Of a stretch of DNA of 39,883 nt, positions 32,518-39,883 are shown in pieces (within the stretch, counting starts at the first letter, position 1; each line of letters opens with the position of its first letter). The stretch spans positions 1-39,883 of the forward strand of contig QMZC01000010.1 in the NCBI GenBank assembly GCA_003662995.1. Reading direction: 5' to 3'. The notes beneath the pieces were generated by a model. That model searched no databases. It was not told the DNA's origin and saw only the letters and a program-made list of their open reading frames with translations. The position numbers were made by a program, and so were the translations under genes. The DNA comes from Archaeoglobales archaeon (lineage in GTDB: Archaea; Halobacteriota; Archaeoglobi; Archaeoglobales; Archaeoglobaceae).

Positions 32518-33887
32518 GTGAAGATTCCTTCCGGCATTCCCGGTTTTGATGAAGTTCTCAAAGGTGGTCTTGAGAAGGGTGGAGTTATTTGATGAAGAGT
32601 GAACCGGGAACGGGAAAAACAATCTTTGGCTTACAGTTTTTGCTTGAGGGAGATAAATCTGTATACATCTCGTTTGATGAGGTGTATGGCGAGGTAATAC
32701 TTCAGGCTGAGAAGTTTGGCTGGGATCTTAGCAAAATTCACTTCATCGACAAGGTTAAGGAGATGGACATTTTGGCGGGAGGCACCATTTTCTACGACTA
32801 CGATGCAGTAGCTGACATAACCGAGTTCATCGAGTCGATAACGAAGCTCGAAGAGCTCGAGGATGTTGAGAGAGTATTTATAGATGGGATGGGTGTTCTG
32901 AGGGATGCGACAAAAAACGAGTCCATTTACCGCAGGATAACCTCCTCGATAGTGAACTTCCTCAACTCCATCGGAGCGACAACGATAATTTCGGCAGAGA
33001 TGACTGATGAGATTGGAAAGGATATAATAAGCTACCGGGATGGAAAGGTTCTCAGAACTGTGGAGGTTCTCAAGTACAGGGGTGGAGATGCCCATCTGGG
33101 CGAACACTACTTCAGCATAACTCCCAAGGGCATCGTCGTATATCCTGTAATCCCCGTTTACAGGCCAAGGAATTTCGAGAGAGCATTGCTTTCAACCGGA
33201 AGTGATGAACTTGACAGACTGCTTGGGGGAGGAATATATAAAGGATCCAAAGTATACATTGCCGGAAAGACAGGGGTCGGAAAGACGAGTTTATGTTTTC
33301 AAATCCTCAAGGAAAACGATGAGAAGGGGAGATTGGGAATCCTTTACGCATTCGACGAGTCTGAGGATATTGTTTTGAGAAAATATGCAGAGATATTCGG
33401 ATACAGGCCGAAGAAATTGATTATAAGGCGGGTTAGAAACATGAGCCTTGGCGAATTCTACAGAATGGTTGTTGAAGATATAGAGTTGAAGCCCGAAATT
33501 GTCGTCATAGATCCCCTCAACGCTGTTGACGAGATGGCAATCTCAACAGATGAATTCCTGTCAATGCTTTCTCTGCTCACAGAACAGCTTGAAATGCTCG
33601 GAATAACCTTCATCGGAACTCAGAAGATCGCCCAGCCTCTGGGCGAGTTCCACTTCACAGGAGTTGGAATTAGCAGGTTTGCAGATTACCTGATTCTGGG
33701 AAGGCATATGGAGATTGGTGGAGAGCTGCTGAAGACGATTGCTGTTGTAAAGAACAGGTTCAGCAATCATGAGAGGACAATAAGAATTCTCGACATGGAG
33801 GATGGTAAGGGGTTAAAGATAGGAGAACCGCTGAAGGAGTACAGCGGACTGATGAGCGGTGTAGTACAAAAGCATATCTCTCCTTAA
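32518..33887 (+). pseudogene. Double-domain KaiC-like ATPase, frameshifted near the start
   Basis: GTG 32518, four bases after GGGAGGTGG, starts KIPSGIPGFDEVLKGGLEKG and GVI, then meets TGA at 32590. The next frame begins at once (stop and ATG overlap as TGATG) with MKSEPGTGKTIFGLQFLLEG, so one missing T in GTTATTTGATG explains the break. The whole would have about 456 residues with two KaiC domains. Walker A of the first is SEPGTGKT and of the second AGKTGVGKTS; Walker B strands are ERVFIDGMGVL and EIVVIDPLNAVDE. The break falls just before the first P-loop. TGATG could also allow re-initiation, giving a protein lacking only the first 24 residues. Confidence 0.75.
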
Positions 33888-34069
33888 TCCTGTCCTGCCC
33901 ATTTCAAGGTATTTTTTAACCTTCTGAGCTGATTTGTAAGAGTTCGAACATAGCGTATGACATGAGGGAGTAATAAATCTTTCTCCATTTTCCAATTGGT
34001 TCGGTAATCTTGCATGCAGCTGGCAACATCTAAAATGAGTTCATTGACCTCCAGGTTATGGAATTGCAT
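33884..34069 (-). CDS. Small helical protein or truncated gene beside the tnpB element
   Basis: ATG 34069 encodes 61 residues: MQFHNLEVNELILDVASCMQ, then DYRTNWKMEKDLLLPHVIRY and a basic helix LTNQLRRLKNTLKWAGQD. Composition is protein-like and amphipathic, and it overlaps the end of the KaiC gene by four bases, convergently. The start lies about 60 bases from the hairpin end of the tnpB element, so it may be the 3' remainder of a gene cut by that element. No family recognised. Confidence 0.35.
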   Translation of the reverse strand: MQFHNLEVNELILDVASCMQDYRTNWKMEKDLLLPHVIRYVRTLTNQLRRLKNTLKWAGQD

Positions 34070-34130
34070 TAGCTGATAAGCCTGATGCTACTGCAGCAAG
34101 TTTTAGCAACACAGTCGTTGATGTCAGCTT

Positions 34131-34150
34131 CTCCTCGATAAATCGAGGAG
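34131..34150 (-). other. Hairpin at the right end of the tnpB element
   Basis: CTCCTCGA and TCGAGGAG form a perfect 8-bp stem around a four-base loop. It lies about 25 bases beyond the tnpB stop codon and is probably both the end hairpin recognised for transposition and part of the omega-RNA scaffold. Confidence 0.55.
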
Positions 34151-34174
34151 CTTGCTCTCGGAGGATTAGCGATG

Positions 34175-35416
34175 CTATCTAACCTCCTCACCGAGCCAGA
34201 CACGGGGGCTGACATCCCCGCCAGCTCTGGAAAACTGGGGCTGAGTGCTGAGAGTGGAAACAAAAACAAAGCCCCGCTCCAGAGCCAGAGTTGCAATATT
34301 CCTACTCGCAGTTCTATCAGGGTTAGCCTCATAACCACATTTCCTGCACTTGAACAGTTTTCTTTTGTTGTCAAAGAACACCCAATTTCGTTTGCCCGTA
34401 TAACCACACTTAGGACACTTCTGCGAAGTCTTTGTAGCTGGAACTTCAACGACATCGATTCCATTCTGCCATGCCACAGATTGTATAGTAATCCTGAATT
34501 TGGCGAATGGTATGCGATGGATTCTCCTGTTTGCTCTCTTAGGCTTCTTACCCTTCCCATTCCTCTCTCTGAGGTTCTTGAGTTTCTCGATAGCTATAAC
34601 TGCATCATATCTCATTGCGATTTCAACAATTTCATGTGCTATTTGCCAGATTCTTGTATTGACAAAGTTTCTTTCTTTACCTCTAAGCTTCCGCAAAGCT
34701 CGCTGAGCCTTGCGGTTTCCTTTGTCTGCATAACTTTTGAGCTTGCTCCTTCGTTTCATAAACTTCCATTGCTTATGCCATATGTCCTGTCCCAAATAAA
34801 GCTGTTTCAGAGCTTTTCTACTCAAAACCGTAACAGCAAAGCTACCACTATTAACATCAACCCCTACAACTGCTTGATACTCTGTCTTAACCTTAAACTT
34901 CTTTTTGAGGTTTACAATGACAACGTATTGACCATTCTGCTTGTGCAATCTGAATTGAGTATATTTCCACCCATCATTAATGTGTTCTATAAATCTCTTA
35001 TAAGCACCATCCTGCTTTATTGGCATAGCGATTCTACCATTTCCATTGAACGAAGAAATAACAACAACAGGATTTCCTCGTTTGGTTTTGCTGAATTTAC
35101 CAGAACGGGGGATATTGAATCTGATTGGAACTTGCTTAAATCTATCTTTAATTGTCTTGTAGTTTTCCCATACTTGATGGATGCAATCAACGAGGATTTG
35201 AGAATGAAGGTTGTATTTTTGCTTGATAATAGGATAGGAGGTGGTGTGTAGAATGGCGAAGTTTTTAGGAGATTTGGATTTAGCAATTGCTAAAACATCG
35301 TTACAGCAAGCGATGACAGAGTTAAATAGCGTAGATAACAAGCGTTCTTTCCTATTTGATAAAGGAAGTAGATTGAGTTTCAGAGATTTAACTACCTCTC
35401 TTTCCACTCTCAGCAC
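34175..35416 (-). CDS. tnpB: TnpB RNA-guided nuclease (IS200/IS605 OrfB)
   Basis: The protein has 413 residues from GTG 35416; the frame is open further up but without family resemblance. The RuvC-like site is complete: D187 in AVVGVDVNSGSF, E277 in AVIAIEKLKNLRER and D367 in GYEANPDRTASRN. The zinc finger between them has C334-P-K-C337 and C357-R-K-C360. TnpB cuts DNA next to a target-adjacent motif with a guide RNA made from the element's end, which helps the element persist. The C-terminal tail (FVFVSTLSTQPQFSRAGGDV) is the usual low-complexity end that overlaps the RNA. It appears functional, in contrast to the many broken genes around. No tnpA is near, so movement would need help. Confidence 0.9.
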   Translation of the reverse strand: MLRVEREVVKSLKLNLLPLSNRKERLLSTLFNSVIACCNDVLAIAKSKSPKNFAILHTTSYPIIKQKYNLHSQILVDCIHQVWENYKTIKDRFKQVPIRFNIPRSGKFSKTKRGNPVVVISSFNGNGRIAMPIKQDGAYKRFIEHINDGWKYTQFRLHKQNGQYVVIVNLKKKFKVKTEYQAVVGVDVNSGSFAVTVLSRKALKQLYLGQDIWHKQWKFMKRRSKLKSYADKGNRKAQRALRKLRGKERNFVNTRIWQIAHEIVEIAMRYDAVIAIEKLKNLRERNGKGKKPKRANRRIHRIPFAKFRITIQSVAWQNGIDVVEVPATKTSQKCPKCGYTGKRNWVFFDNKRKLFKCRKCGYEANPDRTASRNIATLALERGFVFVSTLSTQPQFSRAGGDVSPRVWLGEEVR

Positions 35417-35464
35417 CCAATATGGAATTGTAGTTAAAAATACAAATAAATTTCGCCAATCCCT

Positions 35465-35484
35465 CCTATGGTTAAAACCATGGG
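35465..35484 (-). other. Imperfect palindrome at the left end of the tnpB element
   Basis: CCTATGGTT and AACCATGGG pair over nine positions with one G-U around a two-base loop, about 50 bases upstream of the tnpB start. It probably marks the element's left end. Confidence 0.4.
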
Positions 35485-35581
35485 CTTCCTTGGCGATAGG
35501 AGTGTGAAGATGCAAAATAATGGGTCGGGAAGGCCGGAGTAAAATTATCCCCGCTCGCATGGAGACTTCTCTCCGATTTAG

Positions 35582-35858
35582 TTAAAACTTTCCAAATTCT
35601 TCATACTTCTTCAACATTTTTTCGTTAATTGAGGGTGGTGTTTTATTTATTATTTTAACAACCAAATCTACTTTGAGCAATTCTTCATCTCCTGAAATCT
35701 CCCTTCTAAACATCTCATGCTTCGCCTCATCGCATATTAGTTTGATGTCGGCCCCACTGTATCCCTCTGTCACCTTCGCAAGTAAATCAAAATCAAGATT
35801 TTCACTTGGCACATCCAAATTAAGCTGAAATATTCTCTTTCTTGCTTCAAAGTGACAA
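35582..35858 (-). pseudogene. C-terminal fragment of a CDC48-type AAA ATPase
   Basis: The frame is open from about 35858 without a start codon and reads HFEARKRIFQLNLDVPSENL, then LLAKVTEGYSGADIKLICDE and AKHEMFRREISG. This is the lid of AAA ATPases, with the G-Y-S-G-A-D sensor-2 motif; Walker A and B are missing. The break at about 35858 joins unrelated sequence. About 92 residues remain, ending in KKYEEFGKF at TAA 35582. The whole gene would have been on the minus strand; the N-terminal part is not in the window. Confidence 0.7.
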
Positions 35859-35928
35859 AAAGAATAGAGAACTAAAGAAATTAACTGACAAATTAAGCCA
35901 GACTTCTCGGTCGAGATTATAGAAAGAG

Positions 35929-36066
35929 ATGTCTGAATATAGTATAGATAGGTTAGGATTTGAAACCATTAAAAAAGTTAAAGCAGAATTACTTGCCGTA
36001 ACAGACGAGAGTTTTGTGGATGTATGGGGCAGAGTAAAGCTCATTTTTACTATTTTTCAAATCTAA
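35929..36066 (+). CDS. Short ORF of 45 codons, unknown
   Basis: ATG 35929 encodes MSEYSIDRLGFETIKKVKAE, then LLAVTDESFVDVWGRVKLIF and a stop at 36066. The composition is protein-like. Upstream pieces in other frames (35851-35918, with KKNRELKKLTDKL; also VEIIERDV) suggest a decayed longer gene. No family recognised. Confidence 0.25.
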   Translation: MSEYSIDRLGFETIKKVKAELLAVTDESFVDVWGRVKLIFTIFQI

Positions 36067-36198
36067 TTGTGTGATTCTTATAGGGTTTTCAATTTCTTTT
36101 TGTCCTGCGTAGCTTGAAATAATCGGTAAAACATGTATACCCACACACCTCATAATTAAACCATAAAGAATTTTACTGGTCCACAATACTATAAACTG

Positions 36199-36903
36199 AT
36201 GCAAATAGATGATTCTTGGAAGGAATTTGTGGACAAGCTTGAGAAAATTGTTAACAGCAAAGATAAAGTCTGGGCAACTTCTCTGCTCAACGAGCTTGAA
36301 ACCTATAAATGGGAGAACTCCAAAGAAAAGCTTTCAGATGCAGAGATTAGAGAGCTGGGGAGAATAGTTGTAAGCTGGTTCATGAAAAATTATTGGGGTT
36401 TAGACGGAATTGCAAACCTTGGCTTCCGGAACTACCACAATACCGAAGACTGGAAATGTGAATTCTGCAGAAGGGAGATAAAAGCTAGAGAAGGATACTG
36501 GGGCTACATAGAGATGAAGTGTAGTGAGGGACCAAAGCTTTGTCATGAGTGCTTCCTCAGGTTCGTGTCACTCATAGAATGCAATCCTTATCTCTTCGAA
36601 CCACTCAGAGCATTCATCCATCTCTCAAAGCTACCCCAGAATGAAACCAGAAATAAGCCCGATCTGATTGAGAGGCTAAGAGATTATGAATTTTTCAATT
36701 TTGTTTTCGAGCTATCAAAACACTACGATGCTTTGAGAAACATGAGGTATCGGAGAGAGACCACAGAAGAGTTTGTGAGAAGGGTAAAAGAATGTTTAGG
36801 ATTTAAACATTTGTTACAGGATTTAAATAAGGTGGTAGACAAGCTAGAAGAACTAATGAAGTTAGTTGAAGTAACTCGTGAATCACGGAACAAGGAGCGG
36901 TAA
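36199..36903 (+). CDS. Unknown protein with a C4-type zinc-binding motif
   Basis: The 234-residue protein has helical ends and a central zinc-ribbon-like region: WKCEFCRREIKAREGYWGYI, then MKCSEGPKLCHECFLRF, giving C-x2-C ... C-x2-C with extra cysteine. The C-terminal 40 residues form a likely coiled coil (LQDLNKVVDKLEELMKLVEV). Such a zinc module resembles those in HNH-like or nucleic-acid binding proteins, but no catalytic histidines are evident. It lies 166 bases from the convergent TIR gene. Its function is unknown. Confidence 0.6.
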   Translation: MQIDDSWKEFVDKLEKIVNSKDKVWATSLLNELETYKWENSKEKLSDAEIRELGRIVVSWFMKNYWGLDGIANLGFRNYHNTEDWKCEFCRREIKAREGYWGYIEMKCSEGPKLCHECFLRFVSLIECNPYLFEPLRAFIHLSKLPQNETRNKPDLIERLRDYEFFNFVFELSKHYDALRNMRYRRETTEEFVRRVKECLGFKHLLQDLNKVVDKLEELMKLVEVTRESRNKER

Positions 36904-37069
36904 AGTATAGGTACCTTAAGTGTTTCTAAGGATTACTACAATGCATACCTGCAGAAGCGTTCTATTCACTTTACCTCTATTTAAATTTTTAAATTTTCTT
37001 CAGGCGGGCTGCAATTTCTGACAACTAGTGTTATTTGTACTTTTTTATCTGATATACACTTTGATTTCT
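36904..37069. other. Intergenic region between convergent genes
   Basis: A/T-rich, with T runs on the plus strand near 37040 that could end transcription of the zinc-protein gene. Nothing else seen. Confidence 0.4.
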
Positions 37070-38311
37070 TTAACGCTTGGCTGTTTCCAATTTTTTAATA
37101 ATCATTTCTGCTAACTGTTCTGGACTTTTCTCCTTTCCATCAACATAGCTGATAGTAGGTCTAATTCCAGGTACTTCTGTATCATTAAGTTTAACGGGTA
37201 GGATATATTCCCTTTGTTCTTGAAAAGCTCGTGCTTGTGCACTTCTACGCTCATGAGTGGTCCATACTTTACTAGCGTAATGTTTAGAAATAAACATTAC
37301 ACAATAACGCCCCTTCCTTCTATAAATCTCATCAAAATGCTCGTATAAGTCCTTTCCCCAAAGGTTTACCTCTTCAAACTTATCGTAAAACACTTTTACA
37401 CCTCTTTCTTTAAGAATGTTCGCAACCACCTCTACGTGCTCACGATCCTCACCTGCAAATGAAAGTACTACATCATATTCAAAAGCCTGTGTAGAGGTGG
37501 ATGGGTAATCCTTTGTAAATTCTTCTTTCCTCTCTATTAGGTCTCCTACTTTCCACGAACGTTTGTAGATTTCTCCGAGAGTATTGCTTCTTACTACAAT
37601 GATTATTTCATCATCTGGCGCTAGTTCTTCTGTGAATGTATGATCCAAATTGCAACTCACAAAGCTACCATCATGTTCGCGACACGGTAAACCTCTGATG
37701 TTGAAAGAGGGATTTTCGATAGTTTTTCTCTTCCTTCTTAATGCAAACTGGAACTTGAGCTTATTCTGCAACTTCTTATGAAGTTTAAATGATAAGTGAA
37801 TATCCATTCCATTCAAAATTGGTAAATCTAACTTGAAGTATATGGGTAATGTGAAAATGACGTTTATGGAGAATGGAAGAACCTCAGGTAATCTTAACCA
37901 TTGAGCTCCAACACCTTCTAGACCCTCAAAAATTGCCAATTCTTCTTTTATTCTTTTCTCGATATTTCTATAACATTTTGGCGAACTTCCGGAAAACGTC
38001 TGTTTAGCATGAAACTCATAACTTATTCCTTGATATCCCTCATACTCTCCAAAAGGCTCAATTCTATATCCTCCCCTTATATCTTCTCTTTTGTATCCCT
38101 CTCTTAGCTGGATAACTTTATCATCTAGCGTAATTTTACCTCTCCGCATCTCCTCAATGTATTTTGGTGTCTTCTTTGCCTCAACAATCTCATATGGTAG
38201 AGATAAATCTTCAATTTCAGTTACACCTTTTCGCCTAAGATTCTCATACTCAGCCTCTACTTCTGTTTTAACATCATCTACGTCTCTTTCACTGAGAAAA
38301 GCGACAGTCAT
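37070..38311 (-). CDS. TIR-domain protein with a novel N-terminal domain, paired with HerA
   Basis: The 413-residue protein ends with a TIR domain (residues 279-413): YDVVLSFAGEDREHVEVVAN starts the fold, NLWGKDLYEHFDEIYRRKGR carries the likely catalytic E324, and VMFISKHYASKVWTTHERRS follows. This pattern matches TIR_2 proteins that degrade NAD+ in bacterial and archaeal defence. The N-terminal 270 residues are not recognised. In the same frame upstream, ATG 38425 opens 34 codons (MSSPEIGFDELWNELGDCYN...) that end in TAG four codons before ATG 38311, so the real gene may start at 38425 and be cut by a stop, or ATG 38311 may be used. The HerA gene lies directly upstream, so the two form an operon. 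Confidence 0.8.
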   Translation of the reverse strand: MTVAFLSERDVDDVKTEVEAEYENLRRKGVTEIEDLSLPYEIVEAKKTPKYIEEMRRGKITLDDKVIQLREGYKREDIRGGYRIEPFGEYEGYQGISYEFHAKQTFSGSSPKCYRNIEKRIKEELAIFEGLEGVGAQWLRLPEVLPFSINVIFTLPIYFKLDLPILNGMDIHLSFKLHKKLQNKLKFQFALRRKRKTIENPSFNIRGLPCREHDGSFVSCNLDHTFTEELAPDDEIIIVVRSNTLGEIYKRSWKVGDLIERKEEFTKDYPSTSTQAFEYDVVLSFAGEDREHVEVVANILKERGVKVFYDKFEEVNLWGKDLYEHFDEIYRRKGRYCVMFISKHYASKVWTTHERRSAQARAFQEQREYILPVKLNDTEVPGIRPTISYVDGKEKSPEQLAEMIIKKLETAKR

Positions 38312-38323
38312 GATATTTTCCTA

Positions 38324-38425
38324 TACATTTCCTTTTCTCGCTGCCAGACAGCGAATGCTAAGGGAGTTGTAGCAATCTCCTAACTCGTTCCACAGTTCGT
38401 CAAAGCCTATCTCAGGAGATGACAT
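38324..38425 (-). other. 34-codon leader ORF in frame with the TIR gene
   Basis: ATG 38425 encodes MSSPEIGFDELWNELGDCYN, then SLSIRCLAARKGNV, and ends at TAG. It lies 34 bases after the HerA stop and is exactly in frame with the TIR ORF (114 bases upstream). The peptide looks like a genuine protein N-terminus. The TAG could be a nonsense mutation, a read-through site or mark a separate small gene. Confidence 0.5.
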
Positions 38426-38459
38426 GTTAAAACCCAGCCATTGTTATTATCAAAAATTT

Positions 38460-39641
38460 TTAAATTCTCTCCCATGTAGGGATTATTCTTAATTTTACTT
38501 TCTCTTCCCCAATTATCAATATACCTTCACCCTGTTTGAGATTTAAAAGCTCTTTTTCGCCAACTCCAAAGAACTTATCATTCTTTCTGGCTTGCTCTTT
38601 GTTTTCAGCCTTCATACAAAGTTTTACAGCAACGTTGGATAATATCTCATCTGTGAAGTGAGATATCAATTGAGATGCCAGTATTAAACCAACGCCAAAC
38701 TTTCTTAGTTCAGTTGCATATTTATTCAAGACAGCTTTATAGCCTTGTTTTTCACTTACAAGCAATTTAGCTTCATCGACAATAACAAACAATCTAAATC
38801 TCTCTTTGTCTGTTATGTTACCACGGGGTATCTCACCAAGGGCTTGTAAGGAGTAGTATATTTTTCTCAGAAACAGATCTGCATACAAAGATTTCAAAGA
38901 TTCTGGCAAAGGTCTCAAGTTTAGGTGTGTTATTCCCCCTTCAAGAATACTACCCACCGATATTTTCTCAGAACCTGAAAACAACTCGTAGTCAAAAATA
39001 TCATTCAAATAAGCTTTAAGACTTTGAGTTGTTTTGTCCTCACTAGACTTTATTTCATCTTCAATCTCCTTAAACTTTAATTCTCTGCTCCACGTTTCTT
39101 TATCGCTTGTTATCCCTGCCTTTTTATAGGCTCTTTTGACAATCTCTTTCAAATCATTTCTTTGCTGGATGCCTAGCGTCGGGAAATTTATGAAGATACT
39201 ATCTACAAAATCAGCAGTAGCTTTAAGAGGAGTGATCTCCTCAAATTTTGGATCGAGTTCAAGTGGATTAAAGTAATATTTGCTACCCTCTTTTATCTCA
39301 CAGGTTCTTATGTTGCAACCTTCGCAAGCCATATCTCCATGAAAATCCACCATTAAAACTGGATATCCTTGTTTATCTAATTCAGAGGCAATACATCTGA
39401 TTGTTTCTGTCTTTCCAGCTCCAGAACCACCTATGATTATAAAGTGTCCATTGTTCAGTTTACCCGGTTCCCAAAAAATTTTCTCATCATCTGAATAGCC
39501 AAGAAAAACCTCGATAGTATCCTTTTTATCAGGTTTCTCTGATTCAATTGTAATATGGACTCTTTTTTCAGACTCTTTAGGAGCTGTAACTTTTAGCGTT
39601 TCCTCAACAACTCCTTCCAATCCGTAAAACAAAGGTTGCAA
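38460..39641 (-). CDS. HerA/FtsK-like translocase ATPase (DUF87), paired with TIR gene
   Basis: The 393-residue protein has Walker A IIGGSGAGKTET at about 70-80, a strand PVLMVDFHGDMACEGCNIRT, Walker B FRLFVIVDEAKLLVSE and the sensor region VGLILASQLISHF, all as in the HerA group of hexameric ATPases. The start is set at TTG 39641, but coding-like sequence in the same frame (HSPEEFIEEVISLANLENLK) continues to a stop at 39753-39755 without ATG or GTG, so the N-terminus is uncertain and may be mutated. HerA proteins next to SIR2 or nuclease genes act in antiviral complexes; the adjacent TIR gene suggests a related HerA-TIR system that depletes NAD+. Confidence 0.8.
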   Translation of the reverse strand: MQPLFYGLEGVVEETLKVTAPKESEKRVHITIESEKPDKKDTIEVFLGYSDDEKIFWEPGKLNNGHFIIIGGSGAGKTETIRCIASELDKQGYPVLMVDFHGDMACEGCNIRTCEIKEGSKYYFNPLELDPKFEEITPLKATADFVDSIFINFPTLGIQQRNDLKEIVKRAYKKAGITSDKETWSRELKFKEIEDEIKSSEDKTTQSLKAYLNDIFDYELFSGSEKISVGSILEGGITHLNLRPLPESLKSLYADLFLRKIYYSLQALGEIPRGNITDKERFRLFVIVDEAKLLVSEKQGYKAVLNKYATELRKFGVGLILASQLISHFTDEILSNVAVKLCMKAENKEQARKNDKFFGVGEKELLNLKQGEGILIIGEEKVKLRIIPTWERI

Positions 39642-39814
39642 ACTTTTAGTTACCGACTTCAGGTTCTCAAGATTTGCTAAACTTATTACTTCTTCAATAA
39701 ATTCCTCTGGACTGTGCAGGACAGAACGTCGGTTTATCGGTTTATAATAGTATCATTAACTTTAAATATCATAAAGTAGGAAATGTGAATAATGAGAAAA
39801 AGAGAGGTGATAGA

Positions 39815-39883
39815 ATGGAATACGTCAAGATGGGTAAAAGGGGAGATGTCGTAATACCAATGGAAATTAGAAACAAGTACGGA
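39815..39883 (+). CDS. AbrB/SpoVT-type antitoxin (partial, cut by window end)
   Basis: ATG 39815 encodes MEYVKMGKRGDVVIPMEIRN and KYG at the window end. K-R-G-D-V-V-I-P-x-E-I-R is the swapped-hairpin AbrB signature, found in VapB-type antitoxins. GAGGTGAT at 39804-39811 is the ribosome site. A PIN toxin gene would be expected next, outside the window. Confidence 0.75.
   Translation, partial: MEYVKMGKRGDVVIPMEIRNKYG

Larger units (their letters stand above)
34120..35520 (-). mobile_element. IS200/IS605-type element with tnpB only (IS1341 group)
   Basis: The element holds one gene, tnpB, and no tnpA transposase. A hairpin (34131-34150) lies just after the tnpB stop and a second imperfect palindrome (35465-35484) lies upstream of the start, as at the subterminal ends of this family, which has no inverted terminal repeats or target duplication. 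Exact ends cannot be set from this sequence; the limits given are approximate. The structured 3' end should also form the guide RNA of TnpB. Confidence 0.6.

Noticed and set aside
34172-35251. Plus-strand ORF of 359 codons
   Set aside because: Antisense to tnpB, whose catalytic motifs are intact; the plus-strand product is Ser/Leu-rich without domain features.
1-39883. CRISPR array or tRNA/rRNA genes
   Set aside because: I saw no regularly spaced direct repeats and no cloverleaf-type sequence with a T-loop motif; a tRNA scan could not be run.

Overview
The window reads as chromosome of a hyperthermophilic euryarchaeon, most likely of the Archaeoglobales. This is an inference from TATA-type promoters close to start codons, GGAGGTGA ribosome sites, class III signal peptide pilins, DUF169 and DUF1614 proteins, KaiC-family ATPases and an Sm-like protein. 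No rRNA, tRNA or CRISPR array was seen. Many genes carry single-base frameshifts or are clear remnants, so the region is either decaying accessory DNA or contains homopolymer sequencing errors, or both.

1-9.2 kb: the tail of an RND exporter, two gene remnants, a frameshifted aldehyde dehydrogenase, a truncated metallo-beta-lactamase, a PadR regulator, and an operon of DUF169 protein, secreted COG1361 repeat protein and DHA2-type MFS exporter. A palindrome close to TATCGGTNACCGATA ends 33-34 nt before the start codon of the dehydrogenase, padR and DUF169 genes, which looks like a PadR regulon. A second MFS gene is cut by insertion sequence debris. A frameshifted HAD hydrolase follows.

9.2-17.9 kb: a defence block. 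A CARF-like protein (frameshifted N-terminus) overlaps a PIN nuclease gene. Further on, a long prokaryotic Argonaute that has lost two of its four PIWI catalytic residues is followed by a protein with a C-terminal membrane hairpin, a DUF1614-like membrane protein and a winged-helix PD-(D/E)XK nuclease. This matches the logic of inactive long-B Argonautes with separate effectors, but the membrane-protein set is unusual and is the best candidate for an undescribed system here.

18-29.7 kb: a secretion or conjugation cluster in two divergent blocks. On the minus strand are a VirB2-like pilin, a DNA-binding protein, a protein resembling a conjugation ATPase N-domain and a VirB6/TrbL-like membrane protein. 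On the plus strand are a type IV pilin, a MntA/HepT toxin-antitoxin pair, a GspE/TadA-like ATPase, a large pilin-like protein, a GspF/TadC-like protein and an anchored surface protein. A shared A/T-rich promoter lies between the blocks.

29.7-34.1 kb: a flavin reductase-like gene and a KaiC-family cluster. Two P-loop-less KaiC-like genes carry long G tracts (13 and 10) inside their reading frames in the same context, CTC-Gn-TGAGA. Both are one G too long for a full ORF, which suggests phase-variable contingency loci. The double-domain KaiC gene next to them is also frameshifted.

34.1-39.9 kb: a TnpB-only IS200/IS605-type element, an AAA ATPase fragment, a zinc-binding protein of unknown role, and a HerA ATPase - TIR protein pair on the minus strand in which the TIR gene has an in-frame stop near its 5' end. 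The window ends inside an AbrB-type antitoxin gene.
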